Under the pieces are notes generated by a model. That model searched no databases and was not told the origin of the DNA. It worked only from the letters and a program-made list of their open reading frames with translations. A stretch of 64,000 nucleotides of DNA from Bifidobacterium pseudolongum subsp. globosum. Lineage in GTDB: Bacteria > Actinomycetota > Actinomycetes > Actinomycetales > Bifidobacteriaceae. The DNA lies in the NCBI RefSeq assembly GCF_004155535.1, contig NZ_RYUH01000009.1, positions 62,001 through 126,000 of the forward strand, written 5' to 3'. The position numbers and the translations under genes are program-made. Positions 52,289-61,366 of the stretch are shown in pieces. How positions within the stretch are numbered: the first letter of the stretch is position 1; each line of letters begins with the position of its first letter.

Positions 52289-53100
52289 TGGGCGTTTCGG
52301 TCAACTACCTCACCATCCGCATCGGCGGCGCGCCAATCGTCTCCGATGTGCATATCGACGTGCGCGACGGCCAGCGCGTCGGCCTGATCGGCTCGTCGGG
52401 CTCGGGCAAATCGATGATCGCGCGCGCGATGATGGGCCTGCTGCCCGTTGAAGCCACGGTCAGCGGCTTGATCGATGTGAACGGCGAGCAGATCGTCGGC
52501 ATGCAGGACCGCGACCTGGCGGCCCTGCGCGGCGCGGCGATCGGCATGGTGTTCCAGAATCCCGGCGCCTCGCTCAACCCGCTGCTCACGGTGGGCAAGC
52601 AGATCGCGCTGCCACTCGAGCTGCACTACGACCTGACCGCCGAAGACCGCCATGCGCGTGTGCTGGCGATGATGCGCAAAGTGGGGCTCGACGAGTCTCT
52701 GATCGGGCGGCACCCGCATGAGCTGTCCGGTGGGCAGCAGCAGCGCGTCGGCATCGCCACCGCGCTGATCACGTCGCCGCGCCTGATCATCGCCGACGAG
52801 CCGACGACGGCGCTCGACTCGATGACGCAGCGGCAGATTGTGGAACTGCTCGTCTCGCTCGTGGACGAGGCCGGCGCGGCGATGCTGTTCATCACACACG
52901 ACTTTTCGGTGCTCGCGCACGCCACGCAGTACTGCTATGTGCTCGACCACGGCACGATTGTGGAGCAGGGGCGCACGCGGCGTGTGCTCGCCGAGCCGAG
53001 CACACCGCAGGGCGCGCGCCTCGTGATGGCCGCGCGCGAACTGACGCTGCACGGAGCGGAAGGCGAAGACGGCGGCACACGAGGGGAGCGGGCGCAATGA
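52288..53100 (+). CDS. Oligopeptide ABC transporter ATPase (DppD/OppD type)
   Basis: 270 residues. Walker A GSSGSGKS, Q-loop MVFQNPGASLNPLLTV, signature LSGGQQQRV, Walker B LIIADEPTTALDSMT, switch ITHDFSVL. The usual C-terminal iron-sulfur or P-rich extension of OppD is short (about 25 residues). Two ATGs lie next to each other (52285, 52288); GAGG fits the second better. The end overlaps the next gene by four bases. Confidence 0.93.
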   Translation: MGVSVNYLTIRIGGAPIVSDVHIDVRDGQRVGLIGSSGSGKSMIARAMMGLLPVEATVSGLIDVNGEQIVGMQDRDLAALRGAAIGMVFQNPGASLNPLLTVGKQIALPLELHYDLTAEDRHARVLAMMRKVGLDESLIGRHPHELSGGQQQRVGIATALITSPRLIIADEPTTALDSMTQRQIVELLVSLVDEAGAAMLFITHDFSVLAHATQYCYVLDHGTIVEQGRTRRVLAEPSTPQGARLVMAARELTLHGAEGEDGGTRGERAQ

Positions 53101-53912
53101 CAGACGCAGCGACAGGCGCACTGACACAGGCGGAACAGACGGACGTGCTGCTCCAGGGCGAGCGCGTATGCAAGTATTTCGGCCCGGCGCGCGCCCGGCA
53201 CCAAGTGCTGTTCGACGTCGACATCAGCGTGCCGGCGGGGCAGTGCGTGGCGATCATCGGCGCCTCGGGGTCGGGCAAATCGACGCTCACGCGCATTCTG
53301 CTGGGCTTGGAGACGCCGGACGGCGGCGATGTGCGCTACCGAGGCGCGTCGATCGAGGGGCGTGCCGGCGCGCCGCAACTGCGCATGCTGCGCGACGAAT
53401 CGGGCATCGTGTACCAGAACCCCTTCGAATCGCTCGACCCGCGGTGGACGGCGTTCCGTTCGGTCGCCGAACCGCTGCGCCTGCGTGACCGGCGCATCGA
53501 CGACGAGACGTGCGAACGCCGGGTGCGTGAGGCGCTCGCGCTCGTGTCGCTCGACCCGGACGAGATCATGTGGCGCTATCCGATGGACCTTTCCGGCGGT
53601 CAGGCGCAGCGCGTGGCGATCGCGCGCGCGATTGTGACCGGGCCGAGCGTGCTGCTCGCCGACGAGGCGATGAGCGCGATCGACGTGGCCGCACGCGTGC
53701 AGATCCTCGACGCGTTCGCGGCGATCCGCGCGCGCAACCCGCGCATGGCCATGCTGTTCGTCTCGCACGACCTTGGCGTGGTGCAGCACATCGCCGACCG
53801 CGTGCTCGTGCTGCACGAGGGGCGTGTGGTGGAGCGCGGCACGGTGCGGCAGATCCTGGAAACGCCGCAGGAGGACTATACGAAGGCGCTCATCGAGGCG
53901 GCCACGCTGTGA
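53097..53912 (+). CDS. Oligopeptide ABC transporter ATPase (DppF/OppF type)
   Basis: 271 residues. Walker A GASGSGKST, Q-loop IVYQNPFESLDPRWTA (the NPF/DPR form is common in DppF), signature LSGGQAQRV, Walker B VLLADEAMSAIDVAA (A instead of P after the glutamate), switch VSHDLGVV. Starts at ATGA overlap with the previous stop. With its partner it forms the ATP-hydrolysing pair. A hairpin at 53940-53964 ends the operon. Confidence 0.93.
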   Translation: MTDAATGALTQAEQTDVLLQGERVCKYFGPARARHQVLFDVDISVPAGQCVAIIGASGSGKSTLTRILLGLETPDGGDVRYRGASIEGRAGAPQLRMLRDESGIVYQNPFESLDPRWTAFRSVAEPLRLRDRRIDDETCERRVREALALVSLDPDEIMWRYPMDLSGGQAQRVAIARAIVTGPSVLLADEAMSAIDVAARVQILDAFAAIRARNPRMAMLFVSHDLGVVQHIADRVLVLHEGRVVERGTVRQILETPQEDYTKALIEAATL

Positions 53913-54320
53913 CGGCCTCAATGGCCGGCTCGCGATAACGGCATGTCCACTATGTGGACCTGCCGCCGTGGTTGTCGGGGCGCCGTGGGTACGGTATGGC
54001 ACATGACGTATCTCTCATGTTGTTGTTGTCGCTAACCACACGCCCCACAGCGCGCGGTCTTCGACGCATAACTTGAGATGGTGCCGGTCTGATTCCTCAG
54101 GGCCCCGACGCCGCCCACACCAGTGAACTGCATGTGTGGCCACGGGCGCGCCCGATTTCCACCCCACACCGGATTACCGGAACGCCACGGTGATATACCG
54201 TCTGGCAGCCGCACCCCCCCATCTCAACGCCATGGTTTGAACGCGCGATTCACGCGGGGCCGTCTTACACACAACCCCCGTACGAACCAACCGACCACCA
54301 ACCACGCAAGGAACAGACCC
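53913..54320. other. Region between the peptide transporter and the transsulfuration genes
   Basis: 408 bases. The left part has the hairpin GGCATGTCCAC-TAT-GTGGACCTGCC (53940-53964), a likely operon terminator. The right part carries the promoter of the CBS gene, which is C- and A-rich in the last 100 bases. I do not recognise a SAM or other riboswitch here. Confidence 0.55.
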
Positions 54321-55346
54321 ATGGCAATCCACAACTCGCTTTCCGAACTCATCGGCAACACCCCGCTCATCAAGCTCAACCATGTGACCGACGGCGTCAA
54401 AGCCACCATCGCCGTCAAGGTGGAGTACTTCAACCCCGGCGGATCGTCCAAGGACCGCATCGCCGCACGCATCATCGACGCCGCCGAACGCGAAGGCAAA
54501 CTCAAGCCCGGCGGGGTGATCGTAGAGCCGACGTCCGGCAACACCGGCGTGGGTCTCGCCATGGTGGCCCAGCAGCGCGGCTACCGTACGGTCTTCGTGG
54601 TGCCCGACAAGGTGAACGAGACCAAGCGCGCCGTGCTGCGCGCCTACGGAGCGGAGGTCGTGGTGACCCCCACCGACGTGGAACCCGATGACCCGCGCTC
54701 GTACTACCGCGTGTCCGACCGCTTGGCCGAGACGATCCCCGGCGCCTTCAAGCCCAACCAATACAGCAACCCGAACGGCCCGCTGAGCCATTACGAGACG
54801 ACCGGCCCGGAGATCTGGGAAGCGACCGCGGGCCAGATCACGCATTTCGTGGCCGGCATAGGCACCGGCGGCACCATCTCGGGCACCGGCCGCTACCTCA
54901 AGGAAGCGTCCAACGGCGCCGTGACGGTCGTGGGCGCCGATCCGGAAGGCTCGATCTACTCCGACCCGACCAACGTGCACGGCTACAGCATCGAAGGCGT
55001 GGGCGAGGACTTCTACCCGGCCGCCTACGACCAGACGATCGCCGATGCGATCGAGCAGGTGACCGACGCCGAAGCCTACCTGATGACGCGCAGGCTCGCC
55101 GGCGAAGAGGGCCTGCTCGTGGGCGGCTCGAGCGGCATGGCGGTGGCCGCCGCCGTGGCCTACGCGAAGAAGCACGACCTCGATGCATCACAGACGGTCG
55201 TGGTGCTGCTGCCGGATTCGGGCCGCAGCTATCTTGAGAAGATCTTCAACGACGACTGGATGATCGACAACGGCTTCGCCGACGTGGTGGCCGCCACAAG
55301 CCGCCCCTCGATCCTCGACGCGGCGCTCGCCGAAGCCATGGCCTGA
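54321..55346 (+). CDS. cbs: Cystathionine beta-synthase-like PLP enzyme
   Basis: 341 residues. The PLP lysine is K44 in NPGGSSKDR and the phosphate-binding loop is GTGGTISG; TSGNTGVG contacts the substrate. VEYFNPGGSSKDRIA, PDDPRSYYRVSDRLAE, GPEIWEATAGQITHFVAG and VEGVGEDF-like text (IEGVGEDFYPAAYD) match actinobacterial cystathionine beta-synthases more than O-acetylserine sulfhydrylases, but no C-terminal CBS regulatory domains are present. It would join serine and homocysteine. Next is a cystathionine gamma-lyase/synthase, giving a reverse transsulfuration route to cysteine. An OASS role is still possible. Start follows AAGGAAC. Confidence 0.85.
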   Translation: MAIHNSLSELIGNTPLIKLNHVTDGVKATIAVKVEYFNPGGSSKDRIAARIIDAAEREGKLKPGGVIVEPTSGNTGVGLAMVAQQRGYRTVFVVPDKVNETKRAVLRAYGAEVVVTPTDVEPDDPRSYYRVSDRLAETIPGAFKPNQYSNPNGPLSHYETTGPEIWEATAGQITHFVAGIGTGGTISGTGRYLKEASNGAVTVVGADPEGSIYSDPTNVHGYSIEGVGEDFYPAAYDQTIADAIEQVTDAEAYLMTRRLAGEEGLLVGGSSGMAVAAAVAYAKKHDLDASQTVVVLLPDSGRSYLEKIFNDDWMIDNGFADVVAATSRPSILDAALAEAMA

Positions 55347-55400
55347 GCACAACCACCCAACCCCAACCAAGTACACTCAACCACGCACGGAGACACACCA

Positions 55401-56591
55401 ATGAGCACAAACACACACGAGACCCTGCAGAACACCACCCTGGGCGTGGCCACCCGCGCCATCCACGCCGGCCAGACGCCCGACCCCACCACAGGCGCCG
55501 TCGTCACCCCGATCTTCATGACATCCACGTTCAAGCAGGACGGTGTGGGTGAGATGCGCAACGGCTACGACTACAGCCGTTCGGTCAACCCCACACGCAC
55601 CGCGTTCGACGAGCAGCTCGCGGCCGTCGAAGGCGGCGCGTACGCGATGAGCTTCGCCTCCGGCCTTGCGGCGATCGACGTGCTGCTGCGCTCCACCCTG
55701 CGCCCCGGCGACAATGTGCTCATCGGCAACGACGTGTACGGCGGCACCTACCGCCTGCTCGCCAAAGTGTTCGTGCCATGGGGCATCGGGCTCGACGTGG
55801 TGGACATCACCGACCCGGCCCAGGTGAGCGCCGCGCTCGCCGCCAAGCACTACACGTACCTGTGGGTGGAAACGCCGTCGAATCCGCTGCTCAACATCAC
55901 CGACATCGCCGCCACGTCCGCCCTCGCGCACCAATACGGCACCAAAGTGGTGGTGGACAACACCTTCGCCTCGCCTATCCTGCAGCATCCGCTCGCCGAC
56001 GGCGCCGACGCCGTGGTCTATTCGACGACGAAGTACATCGGCGGACACTCCGACGTGGTCGGCGGCGCCGTGGTGGTCAACGACGAAACCATGCGCGACC
56101 AGATCGCGTTTGTGCAGAACTCCGCGGGCGCGGTGCCCTCGCCGTTCGACGCATGGCTCGACATGCGCGGCCTGAAGACGCTCGAATTGCGCGTGCTGCG
56201 CCACAGCGAGAACGCGATGACGATCGCCCAGTGGCTCGAAGGCCACAGCGGTGTGGAACGCGTCTGGTACCCGGGCCTCGAATCACACCCGGGCCACGAG
56301 ATCGCCGCACGCCAGATGCATGGCGGGTTCGGCGGCATGATCTCGGTGCAGCTGAGTGGGGGAGCCGAGGCTGCGCGCCGGTTCGCCGCCTCCACCGAGA
56401 TCTTCACACTGGCGGAATCGTTGGGCGGCGTCGAGTCGCTGATCGAAGTGCCCGCGGCGATGACGCACATGTCGGTCGCCGGCACCACGCTCGAAGTGCC
56501 CGCCAATCTGGTGCGCCTCTCGGTCGGCGTCGAAGATGTGGACGACCTCATCGGCGACCTCGAGCAGGCCTTCGCCGCAGTGGGCGACTAG
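55401..56591 (+). CDS. metB: Cystathionine gamma-synthase/lyase
   Basis: 396 residues, PLP fold type I. The Schiff-base lysine is K211 in STTKYIGGHSDVVGG; YDYSRSVNPTR and SGLAAIDVLLRS are further conserved parts. Members of this family act as gamma-synthases in forward or gamma-lyases in reverse transsulfuration; the neighbouring CBS-like gene favours the lyase role (cystathionine to cysteine). It lies 54 bases behind that gene in one operon. The stop shares CTAG with the stop of the convergent GH30 gene. Confidence 0.92.
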   Translation: MSTNTHETLQNTTLGVATRAIHAGQTPDPTTGAVVTPIFMTSTFKQDGVGEMRNGYDYSRSVNPTRTAFDEQLAAVEGGAYAMSFASGLAAIDVLLRSTLRPGDNVLIGNDVYGGTYRLLAKVFVPWGIGLDVVDITDPAQVSAALAAKHYTYLWVETPSNPLLNITDIAATSALAHQYGTKVVVDNTFASPILQHPLADGADAVVYSTTKYIGGHSDVVGGAVVVNDETMRDQIAFVQNSAGAVPSPFDAWLDMRGLKTLELRVLRHSENAMTIAQWLEGHSGVERVWYPGLESHPGHEIAARQMHGGFGGMISVQLSGGAEAARRFAASTEIFTLAESLGGVESLIEVPAAMTHMSVAGTTLEVPANLVRLSVGVEDVDDLIGDLEQAFAAVGD

Positions 56592-58015
56592 TCGAACACG
56601 ACCGTCGTCAACGAGCGCGCCGGCAGTGCGAGCGTCTGCGACTCCCGGCCGCGCACGTCAATGCGCAGCGTGGCCGGGTCCACGCGCTCATTGCACAGCA
56701 CCGCGGCGACCGCGCCGTCCGGCGTGGCGAACGCGGCGGCATGCAGCCGTTGCGCCTTACGCAGCTCACTGGTGATGCAGTGCGAGCCGATGGGCACGAA
56801 TTTGGAGAAGTGGCCGAGCGCGTAATAGTCGGCGTTGCGCGTGCATTCGCCGGTGCGCCGGTCCACGGTGAGCAGGCCGCGGTTGCTCGAATGCGTGTGG
56901 TCGTTGCGCAGATAGTAGTAATCGGGGCCCCCGCGCGTGTCGAGCGCGATGTTCCACAGCACGGCGGACTGCGCCCAGTTGTTCATCATCGAGATGACGC
57001 GCGCGCCCATCGTGACCAACGCGTCGTCCCAGTTGCGTGGCCCCCAGTCGCCGCCGGAAGCCTCGGTGACCCAGATGCCTTTCGTGGGCCAGCGGCGGTG
57101 GATGTCGCTCATCGTACGCGCGGCCCCGCCGTAGTAGTGCCATGCCGAGCCGGCCGTGGCGGCGAACGCGCGCGGGTCCATATACAGTTCGCGCACAAAA
57201 CGCCCGTCGGGGTAGTGGTCGGTGGAGTAGTTGTGGTCCCAGCACATGATGCGCACATCGCCGAGCCCATGCGCGCGCAGGCACGGCGTCAGGAACCGCG
57301 CGATGAACCGCGCCTGCTGGCTTGGGCTCATCGCCATCGACGGCCAGCGTGACTGCGGGTAGTCGGGTTCGTTCGTGGGCGTGACGCCGAAGACATGCAA
57401 GCCGTGGCGCCGGTAGGTCTCGATGAACCGCGCCAGGTATTCGGCGTACACGGGGTAGGCGGCGGGGCGCAGCCAGCCGGTCAGGCGCGTCAACGGGCGT
57501 TTGCCGAGCGCGCTGAAGTTCGTCTTCATCCACCACGGCGCGCTCCACGGGCTGACGATGATGTTGAGGTCTGGGTCGGAGGCGGCCGGCCCCATGGATT
57601 GCGCGCGCATCGCCTGCGCGGCCTTGACCATCGGCAGGATCGTGTATTCCTCGGGCCTGAAGTCGAGGGTGCGCAGATGCCGGTCGGGGCGCCGGCGCGT
57701 GAAGCGGTACGGGCGCGTCACATGGTCGGAGGGGCCGACCGGCTGGCGTAGCATCGAGATGCCGATGCCCTCGGTCACGCTGAACAGGTCGCGCAACGCG
57801 CGGTGCGGATGGCGCATGGCGTTGTGCCACAGGTAGCTCGTGGCCTGCGTGATCGACGCGCCGAACCCGTCGATGCGCTGGCGGGGGTGCGCCGGGTCGA
57901 GAACCAGTGTGGCGGCGGCCGTCTCCGCGCCCGGCGCGACCCGGAGGTCCACAGGGCGCAGCGCGGCCTCAAGCATCGTGTCATGGGCGTTCGCATACGT
58001 GGTAAACATGCGCAT
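56588..58015 (-). CDS. GH30-family glycoside hydrolase, intracellular
   Basis: 475 residues. The (beta/alpha)8 barrel has the acid/base E216 in TPTNEPDYP and the nucleophile E318 in WVTEASGG; QRIDGFGASITQATSYLW is the N-terminal hallmark, and a C-terminal beta domain closes it. GH30 enzymes include glucosylceramidase-type, beta-1,6-glucanase and xylanase-type activities; specificity is open. There is no signal peptide, so the substrate must be imported first. The start is chosen at ATG 58015, six bases after TACAGT, probably leaderless; 58009 is an alternative. Confidence 0.9.
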   Translation of the reverse strand: MRMFTTYANAHDTMLEAALRPVDLRVAPGAETAAATLVLDPAHPRQRIDGFGASITQATSYLWHNAMRHPHRALRDLFSVTEGIGISMLRQPVGPSDHVTRPYRFTRRRPDRHLRTLDFRPEEYTILPMVKAAQAMRAQSMGPAASDPDLNIIVSPWSAPWWMKTNFSALGKRPLTRLTGWLRPAAYPVYAEYLARFIETYRRHGLHVFGVTPTNEPDYPQSRWPSMAMSPSQQARFIARFLTPCLRAHGLGDVRIMCWDHNYSTDHYPDGRFVRELYMDPRAFAATAGSAWHYYGGAARTMSDIHRRWPTKGIWVTEASGGDWGPRNWDDALVTMGARVISMMNNWAQSAVLWNIALDTRGGPDYYYLRNDHTHSSNRGLLTVDRRTGECTRNADYYALGHFSKFVPIGSHCITSELRKAQRLHAAAFATPDGAVAAVLCNERVDPATLRIDVRGRESQTLALPARSLTTVVFD

Positions 58016-58086
58016 GGGGCCACTGTAGCGCGCCGGCGCCACGCGCGCGTGCGGATTGCGCCAAGCGCCCAGCTGTGTGCATGCGG

Positions 58087-60057
58087 TCAGTCGGAGAACT
58101 CGTTGATCGCCGCAAGGAAGCGCGCGCCGTAGCGTTCGAGCTTGTTGGCGCCCACGCCGTTGACCTCGAGGAACTCCTCGGTGGTGTGCGGGCGGCGCTG
58201 CGCCATGTCGCGCAACGCCTTGTCGGAAAACACGATGTACGGCGGTTTGCCGATGTCGCGTGCGATCTCCAGTCGCAGTGCGCGCAGGCGTTCGAACAGC
58301 GCCTCGCCGTCGCCGCTCGGCGTGAACGAGCCGATCGGCCCGCCCGCGCCGTTCGCGGCATGTTGCGTGCGCGGGGCCGTGCGCGCCGCTTTGCGCTCCG
58401 TCTTCTTGATCTCGTAATGGAACGTGGGGCTAGCGGTCTCTGCGGCGCGCGGGCCGAACTGCACAAGCGGCAGCCGTCCTTCGCCGATATACAGGAACCC
58501 ATCCGCCACCATCTGGTTGAGCACGTCGCGGATCTGCGCCTCCGACGTGCCTTCGAGCGTGGCGTAGGTGGGCAGCCTGTCGAAGCCGCGTGCCAGCACG
58601 TCCTGCGCCTTCGAGCCGCGCAGCACCGCCACGATCTTGCCCATGCCGAAATGCTGTCCCAGGTCGTGCACGCACATGCTGATCGCGCGCGCGACCGGCG
58701 TCACGTCCACGGTGGCGAAGGTGCTTTCGCAGTTCACGCAGCCGCCGGCGCAATGGCCCGTGCCCGGGGTGTCGTGTTCGCCGAAATAGCGCGTCATGTA
58801 GCGGTGCAGGCATTCGGTGGTGCGGCAGTAGCCGATCATGCCGTCGAGCAGTTGCCGTTTGGACCGGCGCACCAGGTCCTGTTCGTCGGCGGTGAGGCGT
58901 TCGTTGGGGCCGCCCATGTCGAGCAGCCGGCGCCGCGTGACGATGTCCGATTCGTTCCACAGCAGCGTGCAGCGGCTCGGCTCGCCGTCGCGGCCCGCGC
59001 GGCCGGCCTCCTGATAGTACGATTCGATGCTTTCGGGCATGTTGTGATGGATCACAAAGCGCACATTCGACTTGTCGATGCCCATGCCGAACGCGTTCGT
59101 GGCCACCACGACCGGCGTGCGGTCGGTCACGAAGTCACGTTGCGCCTGTTCGCGTGTGGGCGCGGGCATGCCGCCATGGTAGGCCACCGCCACGTCGCCC
59201 GGCGCATTGCCCGCGCCGCGCGCCGCGCGCAATTGCGGCACGAGCGTGTTGAGCGTCTGCGCGAGCGCCTCGGTCTCTTTGCGCGTGGCGCAGTACACGA
59301 TGCCGGATTCGTCCGCATGTTCGGCCACGTAGTTCGCGATCCAGTTTGCCTTCTCACGCGTGTTGAGTTTGAGCATGTCGAAATACAGGTTCGTGCGGTC
59401 GAAGCCGGTCACAAGCACGAGCGGGTCGCGCAGGCCCAGCAGTTGCACGATGTCGCGGCGCACGCGTTCGGTCGCGGTGGCGGTGAACGCGGCCACGGTG
59501 GGGCGGTCGGGAAGGGCTGCGATGAATTCGCCGATGCCCAGATACGACGAGCGGAAGTCCTGGCCCCATTGCGACACGCAGTGCGCCTCGTCCACCGCGA
59601 TCAACGCGATGTCGGCGCGGGCCGCGAAACTGCGAAAGCGCGGCGTTTCCAGACGTTCGGGCGCCACATAAAGCAGTTTCACCTTGCCGGCATAGGCGGC
59701 GTCGAGCACCTGCTCCTGCTCGTCCATGGTCTGCGTGGTGTTGATGAAGGCGGCGGGGATGCCGATCTCGTTCGCGCCGTCCACCTGGTCGCGCATCAAG
59801 GAGATGAGCGGGGAGATGACGATTGTGATGCCGTGGAGCAGCAGCGCGGGAATCTGGTAGCACACGGATTTGCCCGAGCCCGTGGGCATGACACCCAGCA
59901 CGTCGCGGTTGGAGGCGATCGCCTCGATGAGTTCGGCTTGGCCGGGGCGGAATGATTCGTAGCCGAAGTGCTCGCGCAGCGCCGCCAGCGCGGCCTGCGA
60001 TCCGTAGTGGGCGGCATCGGGCTGGCTGGCGTGTGCGTGTGCTTCGAATCCTGTCAT
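58087..60057 (-). CDS. recQ: ATP-dependent DNA helicase RecQ
   Basis: 656 residues. Walker A MPTGSGKS, DEAH in VDEAHCVSQWGQDFR, motif V FGMGIDKSNVRFVIH, motif VI QEAGRAGRDG, a four-cysteine zinc region (C-R-T-T-E-C, GHCAGGCVNC), a winged-helix domain and a C-terminal HRDC domain (LRALRLEIARDIGKPPYIVFSD). It unwinds DNA during recombination and repair. Start ATG 60057 is eight bases after TACACT on this strand with no ribosome site, so probably leaderless; the ATG six codons upstream would lie across that box. Confidence 0.95.
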   Translation of the reverse strand: MTGFEAHAHASQPDAAHYGSQAALAALREHFGYESFRPGQAELIEAIASNRDVLGVMPTGSGKSVCYQIPALLLHGITIVISPLISLMRDQVDGANEIGIPAAFINTTQTMDEQEQVLDAAYAGKVKLLYVAPERLETPRFRSFAARADIALIAVDEAHCVSQWGQDFRSSYLGIGEFIAALPDRPTVAAFTATATERVRRDIVQLLGLRDPLVLVTGFDRTNLYFDMLKLNTREKANWIANYVAEHADESGIVYCATRKETEALAQTLNTLVPQLRAARGAGNAPGDVAVAYHGGMPAPTREQAQRDFVTDRTPVVVATNAFGMGIDKSNVRFVIHHNMPESIESYYQEAGRAGRDGEPSRCTLLWNESDIVTRRRLLDMGGPNERLTADEQDLVRRSKRQLLDGMIGYCRTTECLHRYMTRYFGEHDTPGTGHCAGGCVNCESTFATVDVTPVARAISMCVHDLGQHFGMGKIVAVLRGSKAQDVLARGFDRLPTYATLEGTSEAQIRDVLNQMVADGFLYIGEGRLPLVQFGPRAAETASPTFHYEIKKTERKAARTAPRTQHAANGAGGPIGSFTPSGDGEALFERLRALRLEIARDIGKPPYIVFSDKALRDMAQRRPHTTEEFLEVNGVGANKLERYGARFLAAINEFSD

Positions 60058-60073
60058 AGCCGCCCAGTGTACC

Positions 60074-60105
60074 AACGCCGCCCCATTGGCGGTAGGGGCG
60101 GCGTT
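60074..60105 (-). terminator. Hairpin between the dehydrogenase and recQ
   Basis: AACGCCGCCCC and GGGGCGGCGTT are exact 11-bp complements around ten bases. It lies just behind the first dehydrogenase gene (reading on the minus strand) and directly upstream of the recQ -10 box. Confidence 0.65.
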
Positions 60106-60121
60106 GGGGCGTGTTTGGGCG

Positions 60122-61216
60122 TCAGGCGGCCTCCACCGGGAACTCTTCCACGACGCGCATGGCGTCGACGATCATCTGCGGGGTGGCATCCGGCACGGCG
60201 GCCAGGAATGTCGAATCCGGCTGTGCGGTGTATTCGGCCACCGTCTGCAGGTTCGCGTCGGTGAACTCGAGGTTCATCTGCTTCCAGGAGTGGGGCAGGC
60301 CAACGCTGTCGTAGTACGCGAGCAGCTGGCGCGCTTCGGCTTCCTTGCCCTCGGCCACGAGCTGCACGAGCACGCCGTAGGCCACCTTGTCGCCGTGCAT
60401 CGTGGCGGCGGAACCCGGCACTTGCGTCAGGCCGTTGTGCAGGGCGTGGGCACCCGACACGCGGGCGCGCTCGCAGCCAAGGCCACCCACGGTGCCGGCC
60501 AGGCCGATGATCGTGTCGATGAGCAGGCGCACCTGTTCGTTGTCGTAGTCGCCGGCGTGCAGGGCCTTGAGGGCGTCCTCGCTGTGCTCGAGCAGGATGT
60601 CGTGGATCAGGCGCGCGGACTGGTAGGCGAGCTGGTCGAAGGCGGTCAGGTCGTTGGCGCGTTCGAGCACCGGCGCGCACTCGTACCATTTGGCGATCGT
60701 GTCGCCGATGCCGCCCACCATCTTCTCGGCGGGCGCGCGCGAGATCAGCGCGGAATCCACGATCATCGCCACGCTGTTGCGGCCGTGCAGCGGCGAGCCC
60801 ACATAGCGGTGCTCGTCGTCGTAGTTCACCGAGAACGGCGTGTATGCGGCGCACGCGCACGCGAGCGTCGGCACCATGATCAGGTCCACGTCGAGCAGCT
60901 CGGCCACGTTCTTGGCGGTGTCGGCGAGCTTGCCCGCGCCGATCGCCACGATCGCGTCGGCGTCGAGCGCGCGCGCCTGTTCGGCGAGTTCGCGCGCGTT
61001 GCGTTCCGTTGCCGAGCGGTCGTAGCGCAGCGCCGGCGCGAAGAACTCGCTTGAGCCGGTGTAGTCGAGGAACGCCTGGGCGGATAGTTCGCCGGTCACG
61101 ATGACCGGGTGCGCGTAATCCTCGAGGTAGCGTTCGATGTTCTTGGCGGACCCGGGCTCGCTGATATAGCGGTTGGGGCCGGGGTGGACGTCGGTGACGC
61201 GGTTGAACGTTGCCAT
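60122..61216 (-). CDS. GldA-like iron/zinc-dependent alcohol dehydrogenase, copy 1
   Basis: 364 residues, family III (Fe-ADH/GldA) fold. N-terminal NAD part (PVIVTGELSAQAFLDY, AIVAIGAGKLADTAK) and helical C-terminal part with the metal ligands likely in IGDTIAKWYE, SGAHALHNGL and GDKVAYG. The family includes glycerol dehydrogenases and hydroxycarboxylate dehydrogenases (HcxA-like). The specific substrate is not known. AAAGGAG precedes the start. It is a tandem duplicate of the next gene upstream on this strand, 150 bases apart. Confidence 0.88.
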   Translation of the reverse strand: MATFNRVTDVHPGPNRYISEPGSAKNIERYLEDYAHPVIVTGELSAQAFLDYTGSSEFFAPALRYDRSATERNARELAEQARALDADAIVAIGAGKLADTAKNVAELLDVDLIMVPTLACACAAYTPFSVNYDDEHRYVGSPLHGRNSVAMIVDSALISRAPAEKMVGGIGDTIAKWYECAPVLERANDLTAFDQLAYQSARLIHDILLEHSEDALKALHAGDYDNEQVRLLIDTIIGLAGTVGGLGCERARVSGAHALHNGLTQVPGSAATMHGDKVAYGVLVQLVAEGKEAEARQLLAYYDSVGLPHSWKQMNLEFTDANLQTVAEYTAQPDSTFLAAVPDATPQMIVDAMRVVEEFPVEAA

Positions 61217-61366
61217 ACCGTGAAGCTCCTTTGATAGACATTGCAGGCGACTGGTGTGGGCCAGCCGCCTGCGGATCGCCTCAAAGGAACATGCGCGCGG
61301 CTGGTCACATTGCCGGCCAGTGTACTATCGCTTCACTGTTGGCGAACCCGCTGTCTCACTGGGCAG

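Noticed and set aside
53913..54320. SAM riboswitch before the transsulfuration genes
   Set aside because: None of the SAM-I/IV core motifs could be found by eye; a covariance search would be decisive.
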